A stretch of DNA of 64,000 bases from Bacteroidota bacterium. GTDB taxonomy: Bacteria; Bacteroidota; Bacteroidia; Cytophagales; Cyclobacteriaceae. Of the stretch, positions 33,066 through 42,929 are shown piece by piece (position 1 is the stretch's first letter; each line of letters begins with the position of its first letter). The notes beneath the pieces are model-generated. The model was not told the DNA's origin. It saw only the letters and a list, made by a program, of their open reading frames with translations, and did not search any database. The stretch is from positions 738 to 64,737 of the forward strand of contig JAFDYT010000007.1 in NCBI GenBank assembly GCA_018266055.1, read 5' to 3'. Position numbers and translations under genes: made by a program.

Positions 33066-33839
33066 TTATTTGACTTTGTTGATCAAAAGTATCGTCGTGA
33101 TGATAGAGAAGAAAGACAAGGTGAGGGAAACGAGTACAGAGTTGTCACGCAACCCTTCAGTAAATGGCCTGCGTACAGGTTCAACATAAATCACATCGCC
33201 GGATTCGACCAACATGTTGCCTTCGGTGTACCCTTTGAAAGTGCTAAAATCCAGTGCGTATACCTGATCGCCTCTGATCAGTTTTATTTTCGCCGCTTTG
33301 GCGTCGTTGTTAAGTCCTTTGGCAGTTGCCAGAATCTCCACCACTGTCACATTTTGATTGGTAAGTGGTATTACCTGACCGCCAGGTGCGCCAAGCACGA
33401 TCACTCGCTTGTTGACAAAGGAAAGCTTCACGTACGAATCGGTGAAAAATTTAGAGTACTCCTTTTGCATGATCTCCTCCGCCTGACGTAGGGTAAGCCC
33501 ATGTAATTTTATTTCTCCGATCAACGGGAATTTCCCGATTCCATTTTGGTCAACCAAGTAATTCACACGCGTAGATTCCTGTGTTTTGGTAGCCGCCCCG
33601 GTTTTGTTCGATAAATCCGGGTTAGGGTCAATGAATCGCTCACCATTGTTGGAATAGACGTCGAGGCTCAGCAAGTCATTCTTTTGAATAACGTAGTCTT
33701 TTTCTGCTGAGACCAACTCCTTTTTAAGTGCTTCCGACCGGTATCCTTCTGGAGTTTGAAACATGATGTTTTGCTTATAGGAAGCACAAGAGCTAACACC
33801 TATTGCGACACCAAGGAGGTAAAAGAATTGCCGGATCAT
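33066..33839 (-). CDS. Wza-like polysaccharide export lipoprotein
   Basis: A 257-aa outer-membrane export protein. The signal peptide ends in a lipobox (VSSC, Cys18). The Poly_export domain (YVIQKNDLLSLDVYSNNG, about residues 49-65) and the SLBB-like domain (GKFPLIGEIKLHGLTLRQAEE, then VIVLGAPGGQVIPL) follow. A C-terminal hydrophobic segment (LVSLTLSFFSIITTILLINKV) suggests a membrane helix. It forms the outer-membrane channel partner of the Wzc-like kinase, 18 bp downstream. Confidence 0.9.
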   Translation of the reverse strand: MIRQFFYLLGVAIGVSSCASYKQNIMFQTPEGYRSEALKKELVSAEKDYVIQKNDLLSLDVYSNNGERFIDPNPDLSNKTGAATKTQESTRVNYLVDQNGIGKFPLIGEIKLHGLTLRQAEEIMQKEYSKFFTDSYVKLSFVNKRVIVLGAPGGQVIPLTNQNVTVVEILATAKGLNNDAKAAKIKLIRGDQVYALDFSTFKGYTEGNMLVESGDVIYVEPVRRPFTEGLRDNSVLVSLTLSFFSIITTILLINKVK

Positions 33840-33902
33840 TTTCGAATCAAAATACTCGTGAAATTACAATAATTCACCCACAATTTAAGCAGATTGGGCG
33901 AT

Positions 33903-35015
33903 TTACCGGCTGGGAGCTAAACTATGAATAGCTGTAAGGTACTTGTTGATAACGATGGAGTCGCTAAATTCACTTTCTGCCTTTTTTCTACCGTTGGCAC
34001 CCATTTTCTGAAGTGTGCCATCATCAAAGTTGGCCATGGCCATCATTTTATCGGCAAGGTCGTCGGCGTCTTTTATCCGACAGAGCAGTCCGTTATGGCC
34101 GTGCGTGACGACCTGGTGGCATCCCGGAACGTCAGTAGTAATGATTGGCTTAGCAATGCTGGCTGCTTCGAGCAAGGTGCGTGGCGTGCCTTCGCGGTAA
34201 GAGGGCAGTACAATACAATCAGCTTTTCCTATGAAGGGGCGCACGTCTTTGGCAGTGCCCAGATATTCTATCGTGCCAGACTCAATCCACTCGTTGATGG
34301 TCTCCACCTTAATACCCCGTTTGTGGTAAGGATCTTTTGCGCCAAGCACCTGAAAATGAGCGTTGATGCCTTTTGCCTTGAGCATTTTTATGGCGTCAAT
34401 AAATTCATGCACCCCTTTGTCGGTGATTAGTCGGGAAACAAGGAGGAATGTGAATTTTTGATTGCGTGAAAAATCCGCCGGGCTGAATCGATTCAGGTCG
34501 ATGCCTGACCCTGGCAATAAATCGGTGTTTTCTTCTTTAATTAATTTTTTACCGACGAACAGATTTCGGTCGTCGGGATTTTGAAAGAACACTTTTTTAG
34601 GGAAACGGAAAGCCAATTTATAAAGACCGATGGCGATATCCGATACCAAGCTTTTCTTCAGGAAGATGGTGCCTAACCCGCACACATTATTAATAGTAGG
34701 GATTCTCAAAATAGCCGCTGCCAGCGAGCCATATACATTGGGCTTGATCGTGTAGTGAAGAATGATATCAGGCTTTACCTTACGGTAAACAGAAAGTAAT
34801 TCGAAGATTAAGAGAAAATCCCTGGCCGGATTAGCGCCGCGGCTATCCATTTTTAAGTCGTGGTGAATACAGCCTGCTTCAGTAAGAAATTGGGTGTAGT
34901 CGTCGTGGGGGGCAATCGTATGAACTTCGTTACCATCGGCGATTAAAGCCTTCACGAAATTCATTCTGAAATTGTAAATATTCCAGGACGTATTTAATAC
35001 AATAGCAATTTTCAT
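33903..35015 (-). CDS. Family 4 glycosyltransferase
   Basis: A 370-aa GT-B fold enzyme. The N-terminal domain starts KIAIVLNTSWNIYNFRMNFV, and the donor domain has FTFLLVSRLITDKGVHEFI (about residue 195) and the GT4 E-x7-E pattern in REGTPRTLLEAASIAKPIIT (about 282-300). The acceptor domain resembles the EpsD/WbpH type, with a Pro-rich 'DIILHYTIKPNVYGSLAA'. It transfers a sugar from a nucleotide donor to a lipid-linked oligosaccharide in the cytoplasm. It is first in the operon that continues with wza, wzc, phosphatase and epimerase genes. Confidence 0.9.
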   Translation of the reverse strand: MKIAIVLNTSWNIYNFRMNFVKALIADGNEVHTIAPHDDYTQFLTEAGCIHHDLKMDSRGANPARDFLLIFELLSVYRKVKPDIILHYTIKPNVYGSLAAAILRIPTINNVCGLGTIFLKKSLVSDIAIGLYKLAFRFPKKVFFQNPDDRNLFVGKKLIKEENTDLLPGSGIDLNRFSPADFSRNQKFTFLLVSRLITDKGVHEFIDAIKMLKAKGINAHFQVLGAKDPYHKRGIKVETINEWIESGTIEYLGTAKDVRPFIGKADCIVLPSYREGTPRTLLEAASIAKPIITTDVPGCHQVVTHGHNGLLCRIKDADDLADKMMAMANFDDGTLQKMGANGRKKAESEFSDSIVINKYLTAIHSLAPSR

Positions 35016-35173
35016 AGGTTATGCCAACTACCGGCCGACAAAAGCAGGTAAGATTCTTTAAAATGCCCAAAAAACCCTTTAAACGGGCTTTTCCTACATC
35101 TACATCCTACAAAAGTATAAAAAAGTAACCTTTGTACGAAGGGGAACTTTCAGTTTAGGTATGTTTGCGGCCT

Positions 35174-36358
35174 ATGGCAGAAAAAAAGCTTTCTAATCTG
35201 GCAGTATTGGTGGGGCTGAATGATAGCAAACGCCCCGAAGAATCGGAAGAGCATCTTGACGAATTGGCTTTTTTAGCCGAAACAATCGGTATCGCTTCTG
35301 TAAAGCGGTTTACTCAGAAACTGCCTCATCCGGATGTACGCACTTTTGTAGGAAGCGGAAAGCTCGAAGAAATAAAATCATTCATCGATGCCAACTCCAT
35401 CCGGTACATTCTCTTCGACGATGATTTAAGCCCTTCGCAGTTGAGGAACCTTGAAAAGGAAATGAATGCGGGAAAAGAACAGCCGATGGTGCGGATTTAC
35501 GACCGCTCGCTGCTCATTTTGGATATATTCCTGATGCGGGCTCAAACCGCTCAGGCACGCACACAGGTAGAGTTGGCCATGAACCAGTATTTGTTGCCCC
35601 GACTCACGCGCATGTGGACTCACCTTGAGCGTCAGCGCGGGGGTACTGGCACGCGGGGTGGAGCGGGTGAAAAAGAAATCGAGACGGATAGGCGCGTAGT
35701 GCGTTCCCAGATTTCGAAATTAAAGGAAGACCTCAAAAAAATAGACAAGCAGCGACAAACACAACGGAAGTCGCGCGAAGGGATAGTGCGCGTAGCCTTG
35801 GTGGGATACACAAACGTGGGGAAGAGCACACTGATGAACTTGCTTTCCAAAGCCGATGTAAAGGCTGAAAATAAGCTTTTCGCCACGGTGGATGCGACTG
35901 TCAGAAAAGTGGTGTTGGGCGATATACCGTTTCTGCTTTCCGACACGGTTGGATTTATTCGCAAGCTGCCGCATCACTTGATTGAATCTTTTAAGTCGAC
36001 GCTGGATGAAGTGCGCGAAGCGGATTTGCTGCTTCATGTGGTAGACAGCGCTCATCCGTTTCACGACAATCAGATCGAGGTAGTGAAGGGTACTCTGGCA
36101 GAAATCGGCGCGGGCAATATCCCCGTCATTCTGGTGCTTAATAAAATTGATAAGCTGGAAAGTGAGGAAAAGCCTATCGATTTTGATGCGTTACGAGGTT
36201 ATTATAATCAACATGGTTTTGCGGCTGTGGTTTTTGTTTCGGCTACACACAAAGAAAATATTCAGGCTCTGCGGCAAATGATTTTCGATCACGTAAAGAA
36301 AAAGCACGTCACCATTTATCCGAATTACATTGAGACGTACAGTCAGGATATGATCTGA
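35174..36358 (+). CDS. hflX: Ribosome-associated GTPase HflX
   Basis: A 394-aa protein, with the start set at ATG 35174 (MAEKKLSNLAV); an in-frame TTG nine bases upstream is less likely. The N-terminal HflX domain covers residues 20-170 with PDVRTFVGSGKLEEIK. A glycine-rich RQRGGTGTRGGAGEKE linker (about 155) and a coiled coil precede the G domain: G1 GYTNVGKST (about 210), G3 DTVGF, G4 NKID, G5 SATHKEN. HflX binds the 50S subunit and rescues or splits stalled ribosomes. A plain AT-rich leader precedes it. Confidence 0.95.
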   Translation: MAEKKLSNLAVLVGLNDSKRPEESEEHLDELAFLAETIGIASVKRFTQKLPHPDVRTFVGSGKLEEIKSFIDANSIRYILFDDDLSPSQLRNLEKEMNAGKEQPMVRIYDRSLLILDIFLMRAQTAQARTQVELAMNQYLLPRLTRMWTHLERQRGGTGTRGGAGEKEIETDRRVVRSQISKLKEDLKKIDKQRQTQRKSREGIVRVALVGYTNVGKSTLMNLLSKADVKAENKLFATVDATVRKVVLGDIPFLLSDTVGFIRKLPHHLIESFKSTLDEVREADLLLHVVDSAHPFHDNQIEVVKGTLAEIGAGNIPVILVLNKIDKLESEEKPIDFDALRGYYNQHGFAAVVFVSATHKENIQALRQMIFDHVKKKHVTIYPNYIETYSQDMI

Positions 36359-36369
36359 AAAAAAGAAAA

Positions 36370-36410
36370 GCCGCAGGCGGATACAAACCTCTAAGTACCC
36401 GCCTTACGGC
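36370..36410 (-). terminator. Intrinsic terminator of the minus-strand receptor gene
   Basis: GCCGCAGGCGG (36370-36380) pairs with CCGCCTTACGGC (36399-36410). On the minus strand the hairpin is followed by a T-rich run (complement of the A-rich 36358-36369), so it ends transcription of the receptor gene and also lies in the convergent gap behind hflX. Confidence 0.75.
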
Positions 36411-36433
36411 ACATTCAACCTAAAATACAAACT

Positions 36434-39334
36434 CTATTTTTCTCTCTTTCCGTTGATCGGGAAGGTGCCAAACTGACCAACACTCATGTTGCCGTTGAGT
36501 TCATCTTCTTTGATCGTCCCTTTTATGGTAAAGGTCATCGTGTTTCCTCCAAAGGAAACCTCGTACGTGATGGTGATTTCATTACCAACCACAGCTACCG
36601 ACTTGAGCGGAGTCTCTTTATTATTCCGTGTGCTCGTGATGGTACCGGAATAATTTGCTCCTTCTTTTTTGATCGAAAGTTTGCCGCCGCCTCCTTGCGG
36701 AGATTCGACGGTATAGTTCCAGTTACCTTCCGCATTCACCACTTTAGAAGGATCAGCAGCTGCCATTTTTAAGTTCGGTTGTGAAGGTGGCGCTTGCATT
36801 CCGCCGCGTTGTCCGCCTTGCTGGCCTCCACCCATTTGCTGACCACCCCCATCTTGCTGATCGCCACCGGCATCTTTCAAATCGTCGTTGTTGATAGACT
36901 TCTTCCGCTTCGGCTGACTGGCTGTGAGTTTTCCGATGCGGTAATTGAAGGTGACTTTGAAATTGAAATTGTAAAACGTGTTGTAGCCGGTTTGATTGAC
37001 AATGGGAGAGATCGACTGTGAATTAACTTTCATCGTCGGTGTCAGGAAATTTTCGGCACCGAGGCCAATGCTTCCTCTCTTCTCATTGAATTCTTTTTGA
37101 AGGCTTAAGCTATATACACGGAATGCACCCTGATATCCTTGCAACGTCACTTGCTGACCGCGATAGAATCCAAAAAACTGCAGGCCCCAGCCCTTGGCAA
37201 TATTGTAGTTACCCATTCCCCGAATGTTATACACCCAGCCGCTGTTGTTGGCTTTCATCGGGTCGGTGTCACTCGTGCCTGGGTTTTTCAACGACGCATA
37301 GTAGGTGTCTGTTCCTCCGCCTAAGGATAATTTGTTGGAGATAGAAATGTTGGCAAATAAACTAGCTCCGTATGCATTTTGCACCCCGATGTTTTCATAA
37401 GTAGTAAGGACAACTCCGTTGGGCAAGGTGCTTCTTACTTGTTGAATGGCATTGTCGGTAGTGCGCACAAACGTAGAGAAATTAAGTGACGATGCTTTGA
37501 TGTTCACACTATAACCAAGTTCGTAGTTGTTCGTGTACTCCGGACTCAGCAACGGATTTCCGGTAGAGATATTGGTAGGGTTTGATGCAATGCTGTTAGG
37601 GTTCAGGTTTTGAATGGAGGGCCGTTGAATCCTTCTGTTGAAGGACAACTTTAAAAGATTTCCATTGCCAAGCCTCTTCGAAATATTAATACTGGGTACC
37701 AACACACCATACGAAGCAATTGAAAAGTTCTGCGTTTGATTGTTGGCGGAAATTGTAGTGTACTCGTATCGTGCACCGGCCTTGAATGAGTATTTACTTG
37801 CAGTACTTAATGTGTAAGACAAATAGCCTGACGTCACATTTTGAGTGTAGTCCAGCAAATTAGACTTGTACAATGAGCCTGTGTATCCGCCGTAAACTCC
37901 ATCCGATCCGGCTTGAAAATAGTTGTACGTGCTGGTTGCTTTACGCATGATTTCTTTCCCACCGAGTTCCAGCAATTGCATGTCTGTAATCGGGGTTTGG
38001 AAATCTGCTTGCACGGTAGCTTCAGTGTTTACCGTAGGGTTAATGTTCTTCACATACTCCGGCGTAGTAGCAGTCGACGATTGCTGTGTGGTGTGCGTGA
38101 TGAAATTGTTCTCACCGTTGCTCTGGCTGTACAATGTAAGCAGGTTGAATTCGCGATTCGGCTTTTTAAACAAGTGCGTGTAATTAAGGCTTCCATCCAC
38201 CGAGTGTGATGTATTTAGCGTGTTAATACTTTTGATGGACTCTCTGTTGGGATCTTCACTTCCGTTGATAAATGAAAGTGTAGTGAGGTTGTCCTGGTAA
38301 TTGTGTCCGTCGCGGATACCAAAACGAACGGATCCGGTGAGCGAGTTATTTTTATCGATGTCGTAGTCAAGGCCGAGGGTATAGTTTCCAAAAAGATTCT
38401 GATTGCGTGTGGAGGCATTCTGTCGGTTCTCCCACACGGTATCCCTGTTCACATTATATGTTTTCTGACTGTTGTAAAAATCGCCCGGCGTATTGTATTG
38501 CGCACGGCCAAAACCTCCAAGAGATATTCCAAGTTTCCCTTTGCGGTATCCGCCGTTCAAGCCAAGGTTAGTTCCCCGGTAGCCGGCGCTGCTGTTGACG
38601 TTCAAGGTTAAACCTTCCAGTGAGTTTTTCTTGGTAATGATGTTAATAATCCCGGCTGATCCTTCCGCATCGTATTTGGCGGACGGCGAGGTTATCACCT
38701 CTACTGTTTTAATCTGATCGGCAGGAATCTGTTTCAACGCGTCAGACACACTGCTGGCCGTGATGGTAGAAGGCTTGTTGTTGATGAGTACTTTTAAGTT
38801 CTGACTTCCGCGCAGCGATACATTCCCGTCCATATCCACGGTAAGGAGGGGTACACGACGTAATACATCCGTAGCGTCGCCGCCTTTTGAGGTGGCGTCG
38901 TTTTCTGCATTATATATAGTGCGGTCAACCCGCTCTTCAATGAGTGGCTTCTGACCCACAATCTCAACCGTCTTCAGCAATTTCGTCGACGGGCTTAACA
39001 TGATGTTTCCAAGATTTACTTCGTTCTTTTTATCGGTCAATTGCACCTTAATCATTTTGGTAGCATACCCGATGAATGAAATAGAAACGATGTAGGTTCC
39101 CGATGGAATTTTCGAAAGCGTGAATTTTCCATTGTCGTCGCAGACTTCACCATTCACCGGCTTTTGGGTATTGGGATCAAGCAAAGCTACAGTGGCAAAT
39201 TCAACTCCTTTATTATTGGTAGAGTCTTGTACCACACCGGTAATTTTCCCGGTAGAAGGAATAATCGCTGCTGGTTGAGCCCAGGTCAGCAAGGCAAAAA
39301 ATACAAAGGTGAGCGTGAGTAACGTAGATTTCAT
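36434..39334 (-). CDS. Large outer-membrane receptor (TonB-dependent-receptor-like)
   Basis: A 966-aa protein starting at ATG 39334 (MKSTLLTLTF); 18 upstream in-frame codons are unlikely. After the signal peptide, residues about 30-120 form a carboxypeptidase-regulatory domain (GKITGVVQDSTNNKGVEFATV), then a plug-like domain (VDRTIYNAENDATSKGGDATDVLRRVP, VLINNKPSTI, GSAGIINIITKK) and a 14- to 22-strand barrel. A Gln/Gly-rich linker and an additional beta domain of about 105 residues (ending FPINGKREK) follow the barrel. It imports or binds an unknown ligand. It is followed by a terminator. Confidence 0.85.
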   Translation of the reverse strand: MKSTLLTLTFVFFALLTWAQPAAIIPSTGKITGVVQDSTNNKGVEFATVALLDPNTQKPVNGEVCDDNGKFTLSKIPSGTYIVSISFIGYATKMIKVQLTDKKNEVNLGNIMLSPSTKLLKTVEIVGQKPLIEERVDRTIYNAENDATSKGGDATDVLRRVPLLTVDMDGNVSLRGSQNLKVLINNKPSTITASSVSDALKQIPADQIKTVEVITSPSAKYDAEGSAGIINIITKKNSLEGLTLNVNSSAGYRGTNLGLNGGYRKGKLGISLGGFGRAQYNTPGDFYNSQKTYNVNRDTVWENRQNASTRNQNLFGNYTLGLDYDIDKNNSLTGSVRFGIRDGHNYQDNLTTLSFINGSEDPNRESIKSINTLNTSHSVDGSLNYTHLFKKPNREFNLLTLYSQSNGENNFITHTTQQSSTATTPEYVKNINPTVNTEATVQADFQTPITDMQLLELGGKEIMRKATSTYNYFQAGSDGVYGGYTGSLYKSNLLDYTQNVTSGYLSYTLSTASKYSFKAGARYEYTTISANNQTQNFSIASYGVLVPSINISKRLGNGNLLKLSFNRRIQRPSIQNLNPNSIASNPTNISTGNPLLSPEYTNNYELGYSVNIKASSLNFSTFVRTTDNAIQQVRSTLPNGVVLTTYENIGVQNAYGASLFANISISNKLSLGGGTDTYYASLKNPGTSDTDPMKANNSGWVYNIRGMGNYNIAKGWGLQFFGFYRGQQVTLQGYQGAFRVYSLSLQKEFNEKRGSIGLGAENFLTPTMKVNSQSISPIVNQTGYNTFYNFNFKVTFNYRIGKLTASQPKRKKSINNDDLKDAGGDQQDGGGQQMGGGQQGGQRGGMQAPPSQPNLKMAAADPSKVVNAEGNWNYTVESPQGGGGKLSIKKEGANYSGTITSTRNNKETPLKSVAVVGNEITITYEVSFGGNTMTFTIKGTIKEDELNGNMSVGQFGTFPINGKREK

Positions 39335-39607
39335 GAGTGGATTAAATTTCAAAGTCGTAAAGCACATTTTCAGGTCTGCACTTTTCATATCGTAAAAGTG
39401 CAGCCAATTGTTTCCATTTTCATTTCGTTTTAGATAGTTGACCCTGATTGATCGACACTTCGGCCAACTTATCGCCCGTTCGGGGCGGTATTCAGAAAGG
39501 TTTCATCCATCGAATATTTGGCGCGAAGTGCATAAAAAAACCGCAAACGGCATTTGTTTTTTACAGGAACGGCTACCTTAGCCTTTCATTGACCGTATTG
39601 AGCAGCT

Positions 39608-40642
39608 ATGGCGACTTTCTTTCAGCGTAACCGAGTTTTCCTGCTGCACCTTTCTTTCTGGTGCTTCTATTACTCGTTTTACATTTATGCGTTTAGCTCA
39701 CGCCCCGGGCGCGATATCAATTTTCTGCGCCTGCTCACTTTCTCCATGCTTCAGCTTTCGTTTGCCATGCTGGTGGCTTACCTGAATTATTTTGTTTTCC
39801 TGCCGCGCTTCTTAAAGAATCAAAATACGTGGCGATACCTGCTGGAGTTTGGAATTCCCTTTGTGTTGCTGATTACGCTTCGTGTGTTTGTGCAGCGCTA
39901 CTTGTCCGACGGGTACTCGCATCACGAGCGGTATTTTTATTCTACGTTTTATATCGTGCAGCTTTCCTTTGACACGATTCTCATTACCATTTTTGTGGCC
40001 ATGTTGCGTTTTGCCACCGGTTGGTTTGAACTCGAAGCAAAGCGAAAGCAAATGGAGAACGACAAGCTCGCCAGCGAACTGAAATTTTTGAAAGCGCAGA
40101 TCAACCCTCATTTTTTGTTTAACACGTTAAACAATCTCTACTATCTCGCCTATAGCCAGTCGGCCAACACCACCGAAGTGATCGCAAAGCTTTCGCAGAT
40201 GATGCGCTACATGATCTATGATTCCAACTATCCTAAAGTTCCGCTTACCAAGGAAATGGAGTACATGCAAAACTACATTAGTCTGGAGCGGCTGCGGTTG
40301 AACAATGAAGTGCCCATTGATTTTGTCGTCGAGGGAAGCGCGGAAAACATATTGGTCACTCCTTTAATTTTTATTACTTTTCTTGAGAATGCCTTCAAAC
40401 ACGGAGTCAGCGCCAACACGCCGAATTCGTGGGTGAAGATTCATTTTAAGATTACGGATAATGAATTTGTGTACACCGTGGAAAACAGCAAGCTGAAAAA
40501 CGTGCAGCCTGAAAAAGAAGAATCTGGCTTCGGACTTCAAAACCTGAAGCGAAGACTTGAACTCAGCTATCCGGGTAAATACACCTTAGTGACGAATGAT
40601 CTGGAAGATCGTTATTTTGTGCAACTCAATTTGTCGTTGTGA
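39608..40642 (+). CDS. LytS/YehU-type sensor histidine kinase
   Basis: A 344-aa membrane kinase with four or five membrane segments in residues 10-150 (FLLHLSFWCFYYSFYIYAF, LLTFSMLQLSFAMLVAYL, LLEFGIPFVLLITL). The His_kinase domain has the phospho-acceptor segment LKAQINPHFLFNTLNNLYYLA (about 165-185), and the ATP-binding domain has ITFLENAFKHGVS and GFGLQNLKRRLEL. It has no separate sensor domain. Its stop overlaps the response-regulator GTG start by 3 bases, so the two genes are translationally coupled. Confidence 0.92.
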   Translation: MATFFQRNRVFLLHLSFWCFYYSFYIYAFSSRPGRDINFLRLLTFSMLQLSFAMLVAYLNYFVFLPRFLKNQNTWRYLLEFGIPFVLLITLRVFVQRYLSDGYSHHERYFYSTFYIVQLSFDTILITIFVAMLRFATGWFELEAKRKQMENDKLASELKFLKAQINPHFLFNTLNNLYYLAYSQSANTTEVIAKLSQMMRYMIYDSNYPKVPLTKEMEYMQNYISLERLRLNNEVPIDFVVEGSAENILVTPLIFITFLENAFKHGVSANTPNSWVKIHFKITDNEFVYTVENSKLKNVQPEKEESGFGLQNLKRRLELSYPGKYTLVTNDLEDRYFVQLNLSL

Positions 40643-41358
40643 GTACTTCCTGCCTTATCGTAGACGATGAACCGTTGGCGCGCAGCCTGTTGAAAGACTA
40701 CGTATCCAAAGTGTCAACCTTAAAGTTGGTGGACGTGTGCTCAAGCCCAGTCGCGGCCCTTGAAGTGTTACAAAGCCAGCCTGTAGATTTGCTTTTTCTC
40801 GACATTCAAATGCCGGAGATCACCGGCCTCTCGCTGCTGAAGATCATGAAGAAGAAGCCTCTTGTGATTTTAACTACAGCCTATTCCGAATACGCACTCG
40901 AAAGCTATGAACTCGACGTGGTAGATTACCTGCTGAAGCCAATCACCTTTGCGCGATTTCTGCAGGCTATCGACAAAGTAAATTCACGGCTTACAACTGC
41001 TTCGGCTCCGGTTGAAAAAGTAGTGCCTAATCCTGCCCAGCCTTTCATCTTTGTGAAAGACGGAACAAAGCTGGTGAAAGTACGGTGGGAAGATATTTTG
41101 TACATCGAAGGGTTGAAAGATTATGTCACTATTCATACCCGTCAGCAAAAAGTGGTGAGCTTGCAACGACTGAAGTCATTGGAAGAGCAGCTGCCCGCAG
41201 AGCAATTTATACGCATTCATAATTCCTTCATCGTGGCGTTGAACGCCATTGATGTAATTCATAAAAATGAAGTGCATGTAGGATCGGTAACCTTGCCGAT
41301 CAGTGACTCCTACCGAAAAACCTTCCGTGATTTCATTGAAAAGAATCACATGCAATAG
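40639..41358 (+). CDS. LytTR-family response regulator
   Basis: A 239-aa regulator starting at GTG 40639. The receiver domain has the acidic pair DDEP (9-12), phospho-acceptor Asp55 (LLFLDIQMPE) and Lys of LKPITF. The LytTR DNA-binding domain covers about residues 130-235 (FIFVKDGTKLVKVRWEDILYIEG, LKSLEEQLPAEQFIRIHNSFIVAL). It receives phosphate from the kinase encoded upstream. Targets are not evident from the window. Confidence 0.94.
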   Translation: MSTSCLIVDDEPLARSLLKDYVSKVSTLKLVDVCSSPVAALEVLQSQPVDLLFLDIQMPEITGLSLLKIMKKKPLVILTTAYSEYALESYELDVVDYLLKPITFARFLQAIDKVNSRLTTASAPVEKVVPNPAQPFIFVKDGTKLVKVRWEDILYIEGLKDYVTIHTRQQKVVSLQRLKSLEEQLPAEQFIRIHNSFIVALNAIDVIHKNEVHVGSVTLPISDSYRKTFRDFIEKNHMQ

Positions 41359-41432
41359 GGGAGATCAGAAGGGAAATGTAATTCATTATTTTAAGTTGAC
41401 CGACGACGACTTTTGCAGCGTTGACGGCTTTT

Positions 41433-41855
41433 TTACATCCGCTTTAATTCAGGGTTCCGCATTGAATTCATCATCGTCAGGTTATCAACTTCCCTTTGTA
41501 TGATTATCCAACGTGAATTAAACCCATCCGGAATTTTACTTTTTTGCCTTAATGTCAAGAATAATGTGTCGTTTGAAACTTTATATAGAAATGGTTCCAG
41601 TCCAATGAAAATGATTTGTTTTGTAGAATCAATCTTAAATTCTCCTTCGTCCTCAGTTGAAATCACAGTCAGTTGATGGTCTCCCGTCACACCCCAATTT
41701 TTTGATTTGATATATAATTTGTCTTTGCTCACTGAAACCAATTCAACTCTATTGTACGTCGGAGCATAAGCATCTGTCAGCCTACTCAAAAACCAGTACA
41801 ATGCCAGTACCACTACCAACGCAAATCCTATTATTATTTTTAGTGATCTCCTCAT
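41433..41855 (-). CDS. Hypothetical membrane-anchored protein
   Basis: A 140-aa protein with one N-terminal membrane segment (residues 5-24, LKIIIGFALVVVLALYWFL). A beta-rich domain (VELVSVSKDKLYIKSKNWGV, QLTVISTEDEGEFKID) and a basic C-terminus follow. No family is recognised. Immediately upstream, on the same strand, lies a palindromic repeat element (41873-41959), as in the cassette region. Confidence 0.58.
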   Translation of the reverse strand: MRRSLKIIIGFALVVVLALYWFLSRLTDAYAPTYNRVELVSVSKDKLYIKSKNWGVTGDHQLTVISTEDEGEFKIDSTKQIIFIGLEPFLYKVSNDTLFLTLRQKSKIPDGFNSRWIIIQREVDNLTMMNSMRNPELKRM

Positions 41856-41872
41856 TTGCTACATTTCGCCCC

Positions 41873-41959
41873 CAAGTTGGAGCGCGTTTAAACACGTGCC
41901 TTAACTTTACTTCAAGATAACCATTTTCGTTTCGAAAGATAACACGCGCCAGCGCTAGG
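41873..41959 (-). repeat. Palindromic repeat element, copy 2
   Basis: It has GGAGCGCGTTTAAACACGTGCC on the left and a degraded right unit (AACACGCGCCAGCGCTAG) around a TTAACTTTACTTCAAGATAA interior shared with 43529-43703. The interior block is the diagnostic part of this family. Confidence 0.65.
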
Positions 41960-41979
41960 TCAGAAAGAAAAATATTTTT

Positions 41980-42906
41980 TTAGTTTCCAAGCTCCCTTAT
42001 GTAATCAGGAGTTACAGGATCTTCATTTATATACTCTTTTCTTTTTGTCGAGAGTGCCCATCGTTCAATCCATGATATTCCCCAGTTACCGAATACGGTG
42101 ATTTCTGTTTTATACGCCGGGTCTTTCAGGGCATTGTCCATGCTTACAAAAACGTAATTGTTTGCTTTAAATAAAGCAATGAGTGAATTCAAATAATCTG
42201 AATTGAGCAGACTGGCATGTATCAATAATATTTGACTAATATTCCTTCCGAACAAATGGTTTGATTGCTTCTCATAGTATTTTATTTTCTTGCCCATATA
42301 CGCAATATATTCAAGTCCAATCTTATTCATTAGTGTTGTGTCATCTTTCTGTTTAGCCCTGGAGTACGCTGAAGCAAACACGTAGTCTTCATTATCAATG
42401 GTAACAGGGGCTGTTACGTAATTGTGCTTATTCAAGAAATCATTTAATGAGTCTGCTTTGACTTTTGTATTGCCAATATGCAAATAGGGATGTCTAAAGT
42501 ATTTGATTTGTCTATTTTGGTCGCTGAGAAGTTTTTTGGTTACGGTTTCTCCTTTGATAATTTCATTTGTGTAAAGATGAAAAGGGACATTATTGTAATC
42601 CTTGTGAGAAAATGAGTGATTCCCTAATTCAAGGCCATTCGAAACCCAACTTTTTAAAAGGTCAACCTGATAGTGAATTACATTACTATCGTTAAAAAGC
42701 TTCACCTCGTTCACAAACCCAATAGCTGGAACTTCATTCTTTTTTAAGGAATAAAGTATTTTATTAAACACATTTATTTGATATGCCGAGTCTGTTATTC
42801 CATAATTTACTACGGGCAAGTCGTCAATGGAAATGCATACTTGTTTCTGTTGTCCAATCGAAACAAATCTTGAAACGAAAAATAGAATTGTTAATAGTGT
42901 TCTCAT
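41980..42906 (-). CDS. Polysaccharide deacetylase family protein
   Basis: A 308-aa exported protein. I start it at MRTLLTILFF (ATG ending at 42906), because the 15 upstream in-frame codons are repeat sequence. After the signal peptide (ending SIGQ), NodB motifs are visible: SIDDLP (about 26, Asp ligand pair), GNHSFSHKDYNN (about 104, H-x3-H ligands) and YFRHPYLHIG (about 142, the Arg motif). It removes acetyl groups from a polysaccharide or peptidoglycan-like substrate outside the cytoplasm. It is flanked by inverted repeat units. Confidence 0.83.
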   Translation of the reverse strand: MRTLLTILFFVSRFVSIGQQKQVCISIDDLPVVNYGITDSAYQINVFNKILYSLKKNEVPAIGFVNEVKLFNDSNVIHYQVDLLKSWVSNGLELGNHSFSHKDYNNVPFHLYTNEIIKGETVTKKLLSDQNRQIKYFRHPYLHIGNTKVKADSLNDFLNKHNYVTAPVTIDNEDYVFASAYSRAKQKDDTTLMNKIGLEYIAYMGKKIKYYEKQSNHLFGRNISQILLIHASLLNSDYLNSLIALFKANNYVFVSMDNALKDPAYKTEITVFGNWGISWIERWALSTKRKEYINEDPVTPDYIRELGN

Positions 42907-42929
42907 GTGATTCGTGATATTATGCGTAA

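Noticed and set aside
35100-35160. Bacteroidota-type promoter in front of hflX (TAACCTTTG)
   Set aside because: Spacing inside the -7 element is one base too long and no -33 TTTG is at the right distance.
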